A model generated the notes under the pieces. It was not told the origin of the DNA and made no database searches. It was given only the letters and a program-made list of their open reading frames with translations. A stretch of 12,796 bases of DNA, taken from an uncultured Methylobacillus sp. (GTDB lineage: Bacteria > Pseudomonadota > Gammaproteobacteria > Burkholderiales > Methylophilaceae). Positions 12,665 to 12,796 of this stretch are shown here, one piece after another. The translations under genes were made by a program, and so were the position numbers. The stretch lies in NCBI GenBank assembly GCA_946481235.1, contig CAMLME010000043.1, positions 1 to 12,796 of the forward strand. Direction: 5' to 3'. Numbering within the stretch: position 1 is the first letter of the stretch; each line of letters starts with the position of its first letter.

Positions 12665-12796
<132 letters not shown>

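Overview
The window reads as part of a temperate tailed-phage genome from a beta-proteobacterial host, most likely Burkholderiales. This is suggested by the moderately high GC, the phage gene families present and the style of the tRNA-Leu fragment; it is an inference, not a database result. Gene content resembles short-tailed (podovirus-like) temperate phages: putative internal virion/DNA-ejection proteins, a GH108-type endolysin, a 3TM-type holin, a tyrosine integrase and a RecT-type recombination module.

Layout. Positions 1-4115 are the end of the late module on the + strand: two virion proteins, a transcription terminator, then a tightly coupled lysis cassette (one-TM protein, endolysin, holin). 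One small membrane-protein gene (2646-2801) runs against this module on the - strand, with its own -10 box and ribosome binding site, so it looks like an independently expressed 'moron'. Positions 4116-4448 carry no gene. They hold the 3' part of a tRNA-Leu(UAA) gene (4250-4313), read as the attP core, flanked on both sides by copies of TTGCGGAA(C) that look like integrase arm sites. Since phage genes lie on both sides, the arrangement is the excised/circular or virion form, or the junction of tandem copies, rather than a simple prophage end.

Positions 4449-12796 are one long leftward (- strand) early operon with overlapping or nearly touching genes. In transcription order (right to left) it has a Gly-X dipeptide repeat protein cut by the window edge, a 67-aa protein, a tiny membrane protein, a Cys-containing 95-aa protein, a PD-(D/E)XK exonuclease with a Cas4/AddB-like cysteine set, an HNH endonuclease, a RecT-type annealing protein, two disrupted genes (one by an apparent frameshift, one by an in-frame amber codon), several small or mosaic hypothetical proteins including a Lar-like zinc-ribbon protein, a DUF4224-like protein and the integrase. 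Exonuclease plus RecT form a phage homologous-recombination pair; the DUF4224-like gene and integrase act next to attP.

No convincing new multi-gene system is visible. The best leads are the strict (GGC-NNC)n repeat gene at the right edge, the amber-split gene at 9107-9622, the neighbouring frameshifted gene, the attP with its arm-site array, and the opposite-strand membrane protein.
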